Source of the DNA: Phycisphaerae bacterium | GTDB taxonomy: Bacteria; Planctomycetota; Phycisphaerae; Sedimentisphaerales; Anaerobacaceae | Direction of reading: 5' to 3' | NCBI GenBank assembly: GCA_030602845.1 | Contig: JAUVYZ010000158.1 | Span: 1-5,468, forward strand | Length of the DNA: 5,468 nucleotides | Shown: piece after piece, positions 1 through 5,468 of the stretch | Numbering within the stretch: position 1 is the first letter of the stretch | How the letters are laid out: each line of letters opens with the position of its first letter | Made by a program: the position numbers and the translations under genes | Notes under the pieces: model-generated | The model's database searches: none | The model's input: only the letters and a program-made list of their open reading frames with translations | What the model was told of the DNA's origin: nothing

Positions 1-851
1 ACTCTGTCAACTTCTTTTTCGACGGCGTCAAAATTTTTTGTGGTCATTGGTCTCGGGTCCATATTGATTCGGACCATAACCTCGGGATGTGCTTTCATCT
101 TTTCCATAAACATTTGTTGATTTGTTCCTGCGGGACAGCAAACGTATCCGGTTCCCGTCTCGAGGATTGCATCAAGAATTGGGGTTGTATCACCACCCAT
201 AACGCAGGGAACAGGGTGACCGACAACGGCAGCGGCTCTTCTAATGATGGCTTTCAGAGCGCCAAGCTCGATGTCCCTGAAGTTTTGCGGCGACATCAAT
301 GGAGGCACTGCTGCTGATTCAAAAAATGCAATATCCAGACCTTGACGTACGATTTCTTTGCAAAACCTGATTTGTCCGTCGACAAGGTAATGAAGGGCGT
401 CACGGACTGCATCGGGGGCCGTTAGAATCTCGCACAATATGGGCTCAAATCCCATCAAGTTGGTTGTTAGAGAGAAGGGGCCGGCCAGAGGTACTCTCAC
501 GTCCGCCTCGGGACATTCACTTGCAACGCGCTTAGCGGCTTCTATAACCATTGGAATGCGGCCATCTGTTTCAGGGTCAAACGGCTTGAGACTCATCAAT
601 TCTTTTGTCGTCGAGTATGGATGCTTGTGAATAGCAGGAATCCCATTGCCCGCGGGTCTGTCAACAGTTGCACCATAGGCCTCGGCCTCCAGATTGTAGA
701 TGTCGATGCCGACTACGACGGGGGCGTGGTGGTAGAGACGAAACGCTTCTATGTTGCCTTGAGCTAACAAGTCACCATTTCGCGATACTTCCCAGGGGTT
801 TTTGCCAATCACCCTTGCTGCGTGTTCGTAAACCGAAGGCGAGAACTGCAT
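1..851 (-). CDS. Uroporphyrinogen decarboxylase (UroD/MtaA)-superfamily protein, 3' end cut off by window
   Basis: Read from 851 down to the window edge this is an uninterrupted frame of 283 codons starting MQFSPSVYEHAARVIG. The frame has no stop before base 1, so the C-terminus (probably 60-90 residues, as the family is usually about 340-370 aa) is missing. Visible UroD/MtaA-family features are DIYNLEAEAYGA (residues 50-61), PLAGPFSLTTNLMGFEPIL (121-139), the FFES strand (176-179) and GGDTTPILDAILETG (219-233). The arginine-rich N-terminal motif of haem-pathway UroD (RQAGR) is not seen, so it is probably not HemE but one of the UroD-like proteins related to corrinoid methyltransferases. Where MtaA-type enzymes have the zinc motif H-x-C-G, this protein has C216-V-M218-G. 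ATG 851 is the first start after an in-frame stop. It lies 5 bp after the preceding gene, whose last codons hold an AGGA (862-865) that can serve as ribosome binding site, so translational coupling is likely. The reaction and substrate are unknown. Confidence 0.85.
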   Translation of the reverse strand, partial: MQFSPSVYEHAARVIGKNPWEVSRNGDLLAQGNIEAFRLYHHAPVVVGIDIYNLEAEAYGATVDRPAGNGIPAIHKHPYSTTKELMSLKPFDPETDGRIPMVIEAAKRVASECPEADVRVPLAGPFSLTTNLMGFEPILCEILTAPDAVRDALHYLVDGQIRFCKEIVRQGLDIAFFESAAVPPLMSPQNFRDIELGALKAIIRRAAAVVGHPVPCVMGGDTTPILDAILETGTGYVCCPAGTNQQMFMEKMKAHPEVMVRINMDPRPMTTKNFDAVEKEVDR

Positions 852-856
852 TTGTC

Positions 857-1732
857 TTAATTCCTGTTTCTGCGTTTAATCTCCCGAATTACCGCGGCGT
901 TATCTAATTCTCCATCGCCTGCTTCGATCGCTTTTTCCAAAACGTCTAAGTGTACCTTTGACAGCGGCAGTTCCTGCCCGGCCTTCTCTGCGTATTTCAG
1001 GATAATCGAAACGTCCTTGTGGTGCTGCCGAATCCTGGACTCGGGCGTGAAATCACCTTTTAGCATCTTTTTGGCCTTGGTGTCCATCGCAGCCGAGTAG
1101 GCGGGGGAAGCTTTGAGCAGCTCGAGAAAGGGCTCCGGTTCGAGGCCCAGTTTGCTCGCAAAGACGAGTCCTTCGGCCAGAGCTAAACGGTTCAATCCAA
1201 GTATCAGATTGCTGGCGAGCTTGGCCCTTGAGCCATTTCCGGACGGGCCCAGGTAAAATACCTTCTCGGTAAGTGCCTGAAAAATATCCCTGCACGCATT
1301 GAATGCCGCCTTGTCGCCGCCCACCATAAGAACCGCGTCCTGGTCTCTGACCTGCCGGCTGGAGCCGGAAATGGTCGAGTCCAGGAAATAAACGTCGCGT
1401 TTTGCGAGGCGTTGTGCCAGTGCCACCGTTTCGTCAGGGTCGCCGGTGGTCGTATCGATAATGTAGGTCGGGAGTGTTTTTGCCTCCAGAATCCCCTTGG
1501 GGCCTTCGACGACTTCTCGGACGGTTTCTGTGTCCGGAAGCGAAAGGACAATGCGACCGGTTTCACAGGCCACCTCTACCGGAGTGCTAACGGCTTTGGC
1601 GCCCAACTTTTCGAAGTGTCTGCACCTTGCTGAATCGATATCGAAGCCGACAACCTCGAAGTTGCTTGATAGCAGGCGCTCTGCTATCGCCGTCCCGACG
1701 AGGCCGATGCCGACAAGGCCGATACTACCCAT
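857..1732 (-). CDS. NAD(P)-dependent beta-hydroxyacid dehydrogenase (3-hydroxyisobutyrate dehydrogenase / tartronate semialdehyde reductase family)
   Basis: This is a complete 291-aa protein of normal length for the family, which oxidises or reduces beta-hydroxyacids such as 3-hydroxyisobutyrate or 2-hydroxy-3-oxopropionate in the cytoplasm. The N-terminal Rossmann fold shows GLVGIGLVGTAIAERL (residues 5-20, glycines 8, 10 and 13). D31 closes the second strand, which suggests NAD rather than NADP. The substrate loop is DSTISGSS (118-125), where many relatives have the form SGG. The catalytic lysine is K171 in GSRAKLASNLILG, with N175 one turn later. The C-terminal all-helical domain carries FTPESRIRQHHKDVSIIL, including K239-D240 of the family's F-x-x-x-x-R...KD motif. 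A GAAAGG ribosome binding site (1741-1746) lies 8 bp before the ATG. The gap to the upstream symporter is 17 bp and to the downstream UroD-like gene 5 bp, so these form an operon. The exact substrate is not determinable from the sequence. Confidence 0.9.
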   Translation of the reverse strand: MGSIGLVGIGLVGTAIAERLLSSNFEVVGFDIDSARCRHFEKLGAKAVSTPVEVACETGRIVLSLPDTETVREVVEGPKGILEAKTLPTYIIDTTTGDPDETVALAQRLAKRDVYFLDSTISGSSRQVRDQDAVLMVGGDKAAFNACRDIFQALTEKVFYLGPSGNGSRAKLASNLILGLNRLALAEGLVFASKLGLEPEPFLELLKASPAYSAAMDTKAKKMLKGDFTPESRIRQHHKDVSIILKYAEKAGQELPLSKVHLDVLEKAIEAGDGELDNAAVIREIKRRNRN

Positions 1733-1749
1733 ACTTCTGCCCTTTCTCT

Positions 1750-3408
1750 CTATTTAAGTATCGCCAACATCACCAACACACAGGCCAGGCAGATTCCGAG
1801 CGTGATAAGAAAGCCCACCCAGGACTGGCGTGAGGGCTTGACGATGAAAAGCCCGCCGGCCGTGAGCCAACGCCTGGATTGAGGCACCGCTTCATCGAGA
1901 GATAATTCGAGTTTCTCCTCCTGGCCGATAGGAACATAGATTTTCCTGAAGAATTTCTCTATCGTCTCAGGCCTCGGCGGCTTTGTAAGCAAGCTGCCGA
2001 GCACGCCACCGGCCACGCCTGTAAGTATCGGGATGCCGATTGTAATTGCACGCATTTCACTCGTGTATTCAATCACGTATCGAGTCAAGATGAAGGTAAC
2101 CACGGCTGAAATCGTGCTGCAGAACATTCCGGTCGTGTTCATTCGTCGCCAGAGGATGCCAATCGCCGTGGAAATACCCACGAGACTCAGGATATTAAAG
2201 TAGTCAAGAATTGCTTTGACGAGGTTGCTGCGCATCAGCATCGCGGCCCCAAGTGCCAAAAGGGCGATGACGACCCCTATGATTCTGGTTACGTGCACCA
2301 ACTGCTTCTGGTCGGCCCTGGGATTAAGGTAAGCGCGATAGATGTTTTGGGAGAAGAGTCCCGCCACGGTGACCTGAACGGCGTCGCCGGAGGACATTGC
2401 CGCCGCCATTACGCACGCGAGCATCACGCCCTGAAGCACGGGCGACAACAGCTCACGGATCGAATCACCGAAAGCGGCGTCCTTATGGATTGTCGAACCT
2501 GTGTTGAGCAGATACGCCAGCCAGCACAATCCCAGCACACACCAGCCTATTGTGCAGATACGCTTGAGGATGTTGCCGTAAGTGAAGCCGACCCGTCCCT
2601 CCCATTCGGTCCGCCCCGCGGCACAGACGCTCATAAGATGCGGAAAGGCCAGCGCCGTCAGCGGCGCGTTAATGCACAGCAAAAGCACAGTCAACAAACT
2701 AAAGTGCGTCGGGTCAAATAAGCCCAGGTAACTGCCGCCTTGCGCCCCTAATGTCGCGCGCATCCCGGCCAGGCCGTCCACCCGGCCGAGCGCAACAGGA
2801 ATGGCAATAAACGACAGGGCGATAATCATTAAGCCCTGAATCATATCGGTGCGGATTGCCGCGATTATCCCGCCCCAGTAGCTATAGATTATAAACACCG
2901 CCGTACTAACGAATAAAATACTGAAGAACCAAATTTCGCTATCCTGCGTCGCAGCCTTGCCCATCACGCCCTGCACGGTACGGGTTGTCGCCAGCAGAAC
3001 GCCCGCCAGAAAAACGATCATCCCCACCGCCGCGACGATAATGTACAATACACTCGCCGCCCTGCCGAAACGCTCTCGGAAGAAGTCGGCCATCGTCAGG
3101 CACCGCATCCGCCTCACTATCGGCGCGATAATCCAGTAGAAAGGCGTTCCGAACATCCACATCCAGGAGACCCAGATGCTCGATGCCCCGCTCACAACGG
3201 CCTGGCTCATCACCCCCGCCACGTTACCGGGATGCGTGCCGGCACCGAATGCGTGCATCACCATCATCGGCACGCCGAACCGGCGATTACCGAGTAGGTA
3301 GCCCTCCTGGTTGCGAATGCCCCGTTTGCTCCACCAGCCCATCAGGAGCATTCCGACAAAGTATAGTACTAATACAATCCAAATCGCGTAGTGTAACCCA
3401 AGAAACAC
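1750..3408 (-). CDS. Sodium:solute symporter (SSS family) permease
   Basis: This is a 552-aa inner-membrane protein (555 aa if the first GTG at 3417 is used) with about 13-14 hydrophobic segments by eye, including a last one near residues 530-549. It would import a small solute with Na+. Family marks are GNRRFG before the second helix, HAFGAGTHPGN in the broken first core helix (residues 52-62), YSYWGGIIAAIRTDMIQG (175-192, the SSS signature with D188 and Q191) and AAAMSSGDAVQ (335-345). In the last, S339 and S340 match the paired Ser/Thr sodium ligands of PutP helix 8, so sodium coupling is supported. Both possible starts are GTG. An AAGGAG (3417-3422) touches the first but sits 8 bp from the second at 3408, so the second is preferred. 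The next in-frame codons upstream include a TAA. The gene lies between two dehydrogenase genes and probably imports their substrate. The transported solute (sugar, sugar acid, amino acid or other) cannot be told from the sequence. Confidence 0.92.
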   Translation of the reverse strand: MFLGLHYAIWIVLVLYFVGMLLMGWWSKRGIRNQEGYLLGNRRFGVPMMVMHAFGAGTHPGNVAGVMSQAVVSGASSIWVSWMWMFGTPFYWIIAPIVRRMRCLTMADFFRERFGRAASVLYIIVAAVGMIVFLAGVLLATTRTVQGVMGKAATQDSEIWFFSILFVSTAVFIIYSYWGGIIAAIRTDMIQGLMIIALSFIAIPVALGRVDGLAGMRATLGAQGGSYLGLFDPTHFSLLTVLLLCINAPLTALAFPHLMSVCAAGRTEWEGRVGFTYGNILKRICTIGWCVLGLCWLAYLLNTGSTIHKDAAFGDSIRELLSPVLQGVMLACVMAAAMSSGDAVQVTVAGLFSQNIYRAYLNPRADQKQLVHVTRIIGVVIALLALGAAMLMRSNLVKAILDYFNILSLVGISTAIGILWRRMNTTGMFCSTISAVVTFILTRYVIEYTSEMRAITIGIPILTGVAGGVLGSLLTKPPRPETIEKFFRKIYVPIGQEEKLELSLDEAVPQSRRWLTAGGLFIVKPSRQSWVGFLITLGICLACVLVMLAILK

Positions 3409-3416
3409 CTTAGCCA

Positions 3417-3422
3417 CTCCTT
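3417..3422 (-). promoter_or_regulatory. Ribosome binding site that decides the symporter start
   Basis: The minus strand reads AAGGAG here. Its last G is the first base of the GTG at 3417, so it cannot serve that codon. The next in-frame GTG, at 3408, lies 8 bp downstream, which is ideal spacing. This moves the predicted start three codons inward. Confidence 0.7.
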
Positions 3423-3430
3423 ATGGTTGG

Positions 3431-3472
3431 CCCGTACCAGTTAGGTGTGAGCTTGAGCTCGACTGGTGCGGG
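3431..3472 (-). other. Intercistronic stem-loop between oxidoreductase and symporter genes
   Basis: The 11-base arms CCCGTACCAGT (3431-3441) and ACTGGTGCGGG (3462-3472) are complementary except for one position that can form a G-U pair in one strand. The 20-base loop contains a second small hairpin, GAGC-TTGA-GCTC (3449-3460). The structure begins one base after the TGA of the oxidoreductase and ends 8 bp before the AAGGAG of the symporter. No T-run follows on the transcribed strand, so it does not look like a standard intrinsic terminator. A role in mRNA stability, processing or differential expression within the operon is an inference. Confidence 0.6.
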
Positions 3473-3473
3473 T

Positions 3474-4655
3474 TCAAAAGGTTTTAATGGGGACCTCGGC
3501 CCCCGCTTTTTCGGCTGAAACGTATGCACTATAGATGGTCGAGATGCAGTCCGCGGCGAGGCGGCTGTCGCTTTCCACCGGTTCCCCATACGCCACGCTC
3601 CGGTAGAACGCCTCGAACTCCTGGGGATAGCCCGTGAACCAGTCCTCGTCCGGCGACGGCGCCGACCAGCCCTGCTTCGTGCCGATTTTTTCCACTACGT
3701 AGATGTCCTTAAAATTCTTATCAACCGGGTTGTACGTCTGCATTGCCGTGCTCGGGTTGATGTTGCAAATGGTGCGATGGTTGTTCGCTGCGACCTCGAG
3801 CCAGTTATGAACGCCGCCCAAAACAATTTCGGAAGCGAATATGTCCGCAATCGTGCCGTCATCGAAGACGATATGCATTATGGAGAAGTCCTCGATGTCG
3901 TGGTAGTCCGCGCGAAGATGGCCCTCGTCCTTGAAGCTCTTCAGCCGGGTCAGGGCGTGAGTGCGGCAGGAGACCGCCTTCGGCTGAATCGGTTTACCGT
4001 TTCGGGCGAGCCCTTCCACACGCTTGAGATAAAGCGCCGCCGTTAACGGGTGGCAGCCCTTGCCGATGGCCGAGCCGCCGCCGGAGAACTTCCAGAAACC
4101 GTACGTTGCCGCGTGCGAGCCTGAGTGCGCCTCTTCGCCGTGCATCCAGAGTATCTGCGCGCCGGTCTTCTCAATAATCTCCCGCTCCTTCTGAATCGAG
4201 GGCGCATAGACCCAGTTCTCGGCGTAGAGAATCCTGGCCTGGCTCTTCTCTTCGGCTGCGAGCATCCGCTCGATGCTCGCCAGGGCGTTATCAAGCGCTG
4301 TCTGCTTGGCAAATGTGTCCCCGTTAAAATCTTTCGAGCCATCTCCAAAGTAGCCCGTGAGCGGCTTTTCAACGATGGTGAACTTGTCCCGCTCCAGGGC
4401 CGCAATCGCAATCGATTCGTGAACGACCGGCGGGGTGCAGACGTGGATTACGTCCACCTTGTCGAGGAGTTCTTCAAGTGTCTTATAAAACTGAATCCCT
4501 CGTTTCCTGGCATATGCAGAGCCTTGCTTGGTGTTGATATCAAATATTCCCTCGATTTCAACGTTGGTGCCGTGCACTCTCCTTATGCATTCAAAATGAA
4601 ATTTCGCGGCAAAGCCCGACCCAACAATGCCAATACGAATGGTTTTCTTATTCAT
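3474..4655 (-). CDS. Gfo/Idh/MocA-family NAD(P)-dependent oxidoreductase
   Basis: This is a 393-aa cytoplasmic dehydrogenase of the glucose-fructose oxidoreductase/inositol dehydrogenase family, which typically oxidises or reduces hydroxyl groups of sugars, inositols or their derivatives. The N-terminal Rossmann fold has IGIVGSGFAAKFHFE (glycines 12 and 14, A17). D39 lies at the end of the second strand. The family's EKP motif is at E96-K97-P98 (VEKPLTGYFGDG). The C-terminal alpha/beta domain includes GKGCHPLTAALYL, with H202 at the place of the usual active-site histidine. Between EKP and the NWVYAPSIQK strand is a stretch of about 40 residues (101-140), longer than in compact family members. 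An ATG at 4703 is in frame, but it lies upstream of the predicted -10 box. ATG 4655 has GAAAGG (4664-4669) 8 bp before it and starts the protein directly before its first beta strand, so it is chosen. This is the first gene of the predicted operon. The substrate is unknown. Confidence 0.92.
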   Translation of the reverse strand: MNKKTIRIGIVGSGFAAKFHFECIRRVHGTNVEIEGIFDINTKQGSAYARKRGIQFYKTLEELLDKVDVIHVCTPPVVHESIAIAALERDKFTIVEKPLTGYFGDGSKDFNGDTFAKQTALDNALASIERMLAAEEKSQARILYAENWVYAPSIQKEREIIEKTGAQILWMHGEEAHSGSHAATYGFWKFSGGGSAIGKGCHPLTAALYLKRVEGLARNGKPIQPKAVSCRTHALTRLKSFKDEGHLRADYHDIEDFSIMHIVFDDGTIADIFASEIVLGGVHNWLEVAANNHRTICNINPSTAMQTYNPVDKNFKDIYVVEKIGTKQGWSAPSPDEDWFTGYPQEFEAFYRSVAYGEPVESDSRLAADCISTIYSAYVSAEKAGAEVPIKTF

Positions 4656-4662
4656 AAAAATA

Positions 4663-4669
4663 CCCTTTC
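4663..4669 (-). promoter_or_regulatory. Ribosome binding site of the Gfo/Idh/MocA gene
   Basis: The minus strand reads GAAAGGG, ending 7 bp before ATG 4655. The same GAAAGGG precedes the beta-hydroxyacid dehydrogenase further down the operon. It supports the inner start over the in-frame ATG at 4703. Confidence 0.7.
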
Positions 4670-4693
4670 TTTTGTTTGATTGTTTTGGGCGGC

Positions 4694-4723
4694 ATTCTAC
4701 CATCCCCCAGACAGAATAATCAA
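4694..4723 (-). promoter_or_regulatory. Predicted sigma70-type promoter of the four-gene operon
   Basis: On the minus strand a -35 box TTGATT (4718-4723) is followed after 18 bp by a -10 box TAGAAT (4694-4699), five of six bases matching TATAAT. The bases TGG just before it make an extended -10 (TG-N). Transcription would begin near 4687, giving a leader of about 30 bases before ATG 4655. Found by eye; no operator or riboswitch was recognised in the short leader. Confidence 0.6.
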
Positions 4724-4727
4724 GCTA

Positions 4728-4814
4728 ATAAATTCCCGATTGCTGATTTTCAAATACCGATTTCGTGTCTTGTTGCTTGTTGTTCGAGTCACGGGTCACG
4801 AACCACGAGTCATG
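4728..4814. repeat. Degenerate heptanucleotide tandem repeat
   Basis: Read in steps of seven on the plus strand from 4735 the units are cccgatt, gctgatt, ttcaaat, accgatt, tcgtgtc, ttgttgc, ttgttgt, tcgagtc, acgggtc, acgaacc and acgagtc (to 4811), with ataaatt before them. All keep one phase without a slip. Two sub-families are visible: a CCGATT type near the promoter (4735-4762) and an ACGRGTC type at the LamG end (4784-4811). The block fills most of the gap between the LamG gene and the -35 box and also covers the last codons of the LamG gene. It resembles in kind the short tandem heptamer repeats known from cyanobacteria. Function unknown. Confidence 0.65.
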
Positions 4815-5468
4815 AGCTGGTGTTTCCGAATAGCGCTCAGTGAAAGGGCCCCGCGTGGTCCAATTCGGCTGCCGAAAACCTGTATACCGCGCAACCGGCC
4901 CCGGAATTGACGGTCCTTACCGTGACGTTGGATAGTTTCATTATAGTTGCCGATGGTCAGTGTCCCGCTTCCTTTGCCTGTCGGCCCTCGTGAGTAGCTT
5001 GTCGTCCGGTCCAGCTCAGCGGGCCTATCGGCATCGCCGAAGTACCACCGGACGTTGTTCTGTGCCACAGTTGCGTCGTAAGTCACGGCGAAGAACGTCC
5101 ATCTGCCGAGGCGGAGTTTTCTCGGCGGGCTGTCATTGCTGATGCGGTCAGGCCATTCATTGACCGCAAGCCGCAGCTGCCCATCCTGCAGGCAAACAAG
5201 GTCAAACCCTGAGCGGTTGTAGTTCAGGTTGAACGCGATGCGGTTTCCCCCGCTTCCGGTCTTTAAGCTGGAAGGGTTCGCCCAGCCCATTATGGTAAAA
5301 GAGCGCAGTCCTTCCAATGCCTCGATGGGTTTGTCCCCGACGGAAATCCATTTCCACGGCTCGCCGTCCCCGAAGTCGTAGGAGCCGTCCTTCGACCGGA
5401 CAATCCTGCCGTGAAGCTTCGTTCCGGGACTATCACCATTTTTGAACCCGACCCGCACGATGGGCGAG
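4796..5468 (-). CDS. LamG / concanavalin A-like domain protein, 5' end cut off by window
   Basis: The frame is open to the window edge, so the 223 residues seen are the C-terminal part of a longer protein. A GTG at 5458 lies in the frame but there is no reason to take it as the start. The segment is one jelly-roll LamG (Laminin_G_3-like) domain: SFTIMGWANPSS, a strand-rich middle with GGNRIAFNLNYN, the strongly typical LGRWTFFAVTYDAT, VRWYFGDADRP, then LTIGNYNE and FRGRLRGIQVFGS. Such domains bind carbohydrate or protein and in this group of bacteria are usually carried by exported or surface proteins, sometimes fused to FecR-like, sulfatase or glycosidase parts. None of those is visible here. 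The last residues (about MTRGS and the stop) are encoded by a heptamer repeat and are probably not part of the domain. The 140-bp gap with its own promoter suggests it is not in the operon downstream. Confidence 0.8.
   Translation of the reverse strand, partial: SPIVRVGFKNGDSPGTKLHGRIVRSKDGSYDFGDGEPWKWISVGDKPIEALEGLRSFTIMGWANPSSLKTGSGGNRIAFNLNYNRSGFDLVCLQDGQLRLAVNEWPDRISNDSPPRKLRLGRWTFFAVTYDATVAQNNVRWYFGDADRPAELDRTTSYSRGPTGKGSGTLTIGNYNETIQRHGKDRQFRGRLRGIQVFGSRIGPRGALSLSAIRKHQLMTRGS

Noticed and set aside
2293..2721. Plus-strand open frame of 142 codons
   Set aside because: It lies antisense to the symporter and its translation looks like a shadow of the membrane-protein codons, with no family motif.
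3431..3472. Intrinsic terminator after the oxidoreductase
   Set aside because: The stem is good but no T-run follows on the minus strand, and the symporter ribosome binding site comes directly after it.
4125..4679. Plus-strand open frame of 184 codons
   Set aside because: It lies wholly opposite the Gfo/Idh/MocA gene, whose protein motifs are clear, and its translation shows no recognisable domain.
4656..4703. Sixteen-residue N-terminal extension of the Gfo/Idh/MocA protein from ATG 4703
   Set aside because: The extension would start upstream of the predicted -10 box, is not part of the Rossmann fold, and the inner ATG 4655 has a well-spaced GAAAGG.
4728..4814. CRISPR array or integration attachment site
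   Set aside because: Units are 7 bp with no spacers, there are no cas genes, and no tRNA or integrase is near.
4680..4910. Plus-strand open frame of 76 codons across the intergenic gap
   Set aside because: It spans the promoter, the heptamer array and part of the LamG gene; its translation has no domain and it has no evident ribosome binding site.

Overview
The window comes from a bacterium, most likely of the Planctomycetota/PVC group and resembling Phycisphaerae from sediments or other anoxic habitats. This is inferred from the gene mix: a LamG (concanavalin A-like) protein beside a Gfo/Idh/MocA oxidoreductase, a sodium:solute symporter and a uroporphyrinogen-decarboxylase-like protein. 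No rRNA or other phylogenetic marker is present, so the assignment is tentative. All five genes lie on the minus strand. No tRNA, rRNA, CRISPR array, insertion sequence or integrase was seen.

Layout, in the direction of transcription (high to low coordinates). (1) 5468-4796: the C-terminal part of a LamG-domain protein whose N-terminus lies outside the window. (2) 4795-4656: a 140-bp gap holding a degenerate 7-bp tandem repeat, which also covers the last codons of the LamG gene, followed by a good sigma70-type promoter with an extended -10 box. (3) 4655-3474: a Gfo/Idh/MocA-family NAD(P)-dependent oxidoreductase. (4) 3472-3431: an intercistronic stem-loop starting one base after the oxidoreductase stop codon. 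(5) 3408 (or 3417)-1750: an SSS-family sodium:solute symporter with a GTG start. (6) 1732-857: a beta-hydroxyacid dehydrogenase of the 3-hydroxyisobutyrate/tartronate-semialdehyde reductase family. (7) 851-1: a UroD/MtaA-superfamily protein whose C-terminus runs off the window. There is no gene-free stretch longer than 300 bases.

Genes 3, 4, 6 and 7 of that order (gaps 56-65, 17 and 5 bp) look like one operon transcribed from the promoter at 4694-4723. The likely theme is uptake and oxidative breakdown of a small organic substrate. The symporter would import it, the two dehydrogenases would act on hydroxyl groups of a sugar- or hydroxyacid-like molecule, and the UroD-like protein would do a decarboxylation or methyl-group transfer. 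The substrate cannot be read from the sequence. The LamG gene upstream is probably a separate transcription unit encoding an exported or surface protein.

The points most worth a second look are the heptanucleotide array running into the LamG stop codon, the altered metal-ligand motif of the UroD-like protein, and the catabolic cassette as a whole.
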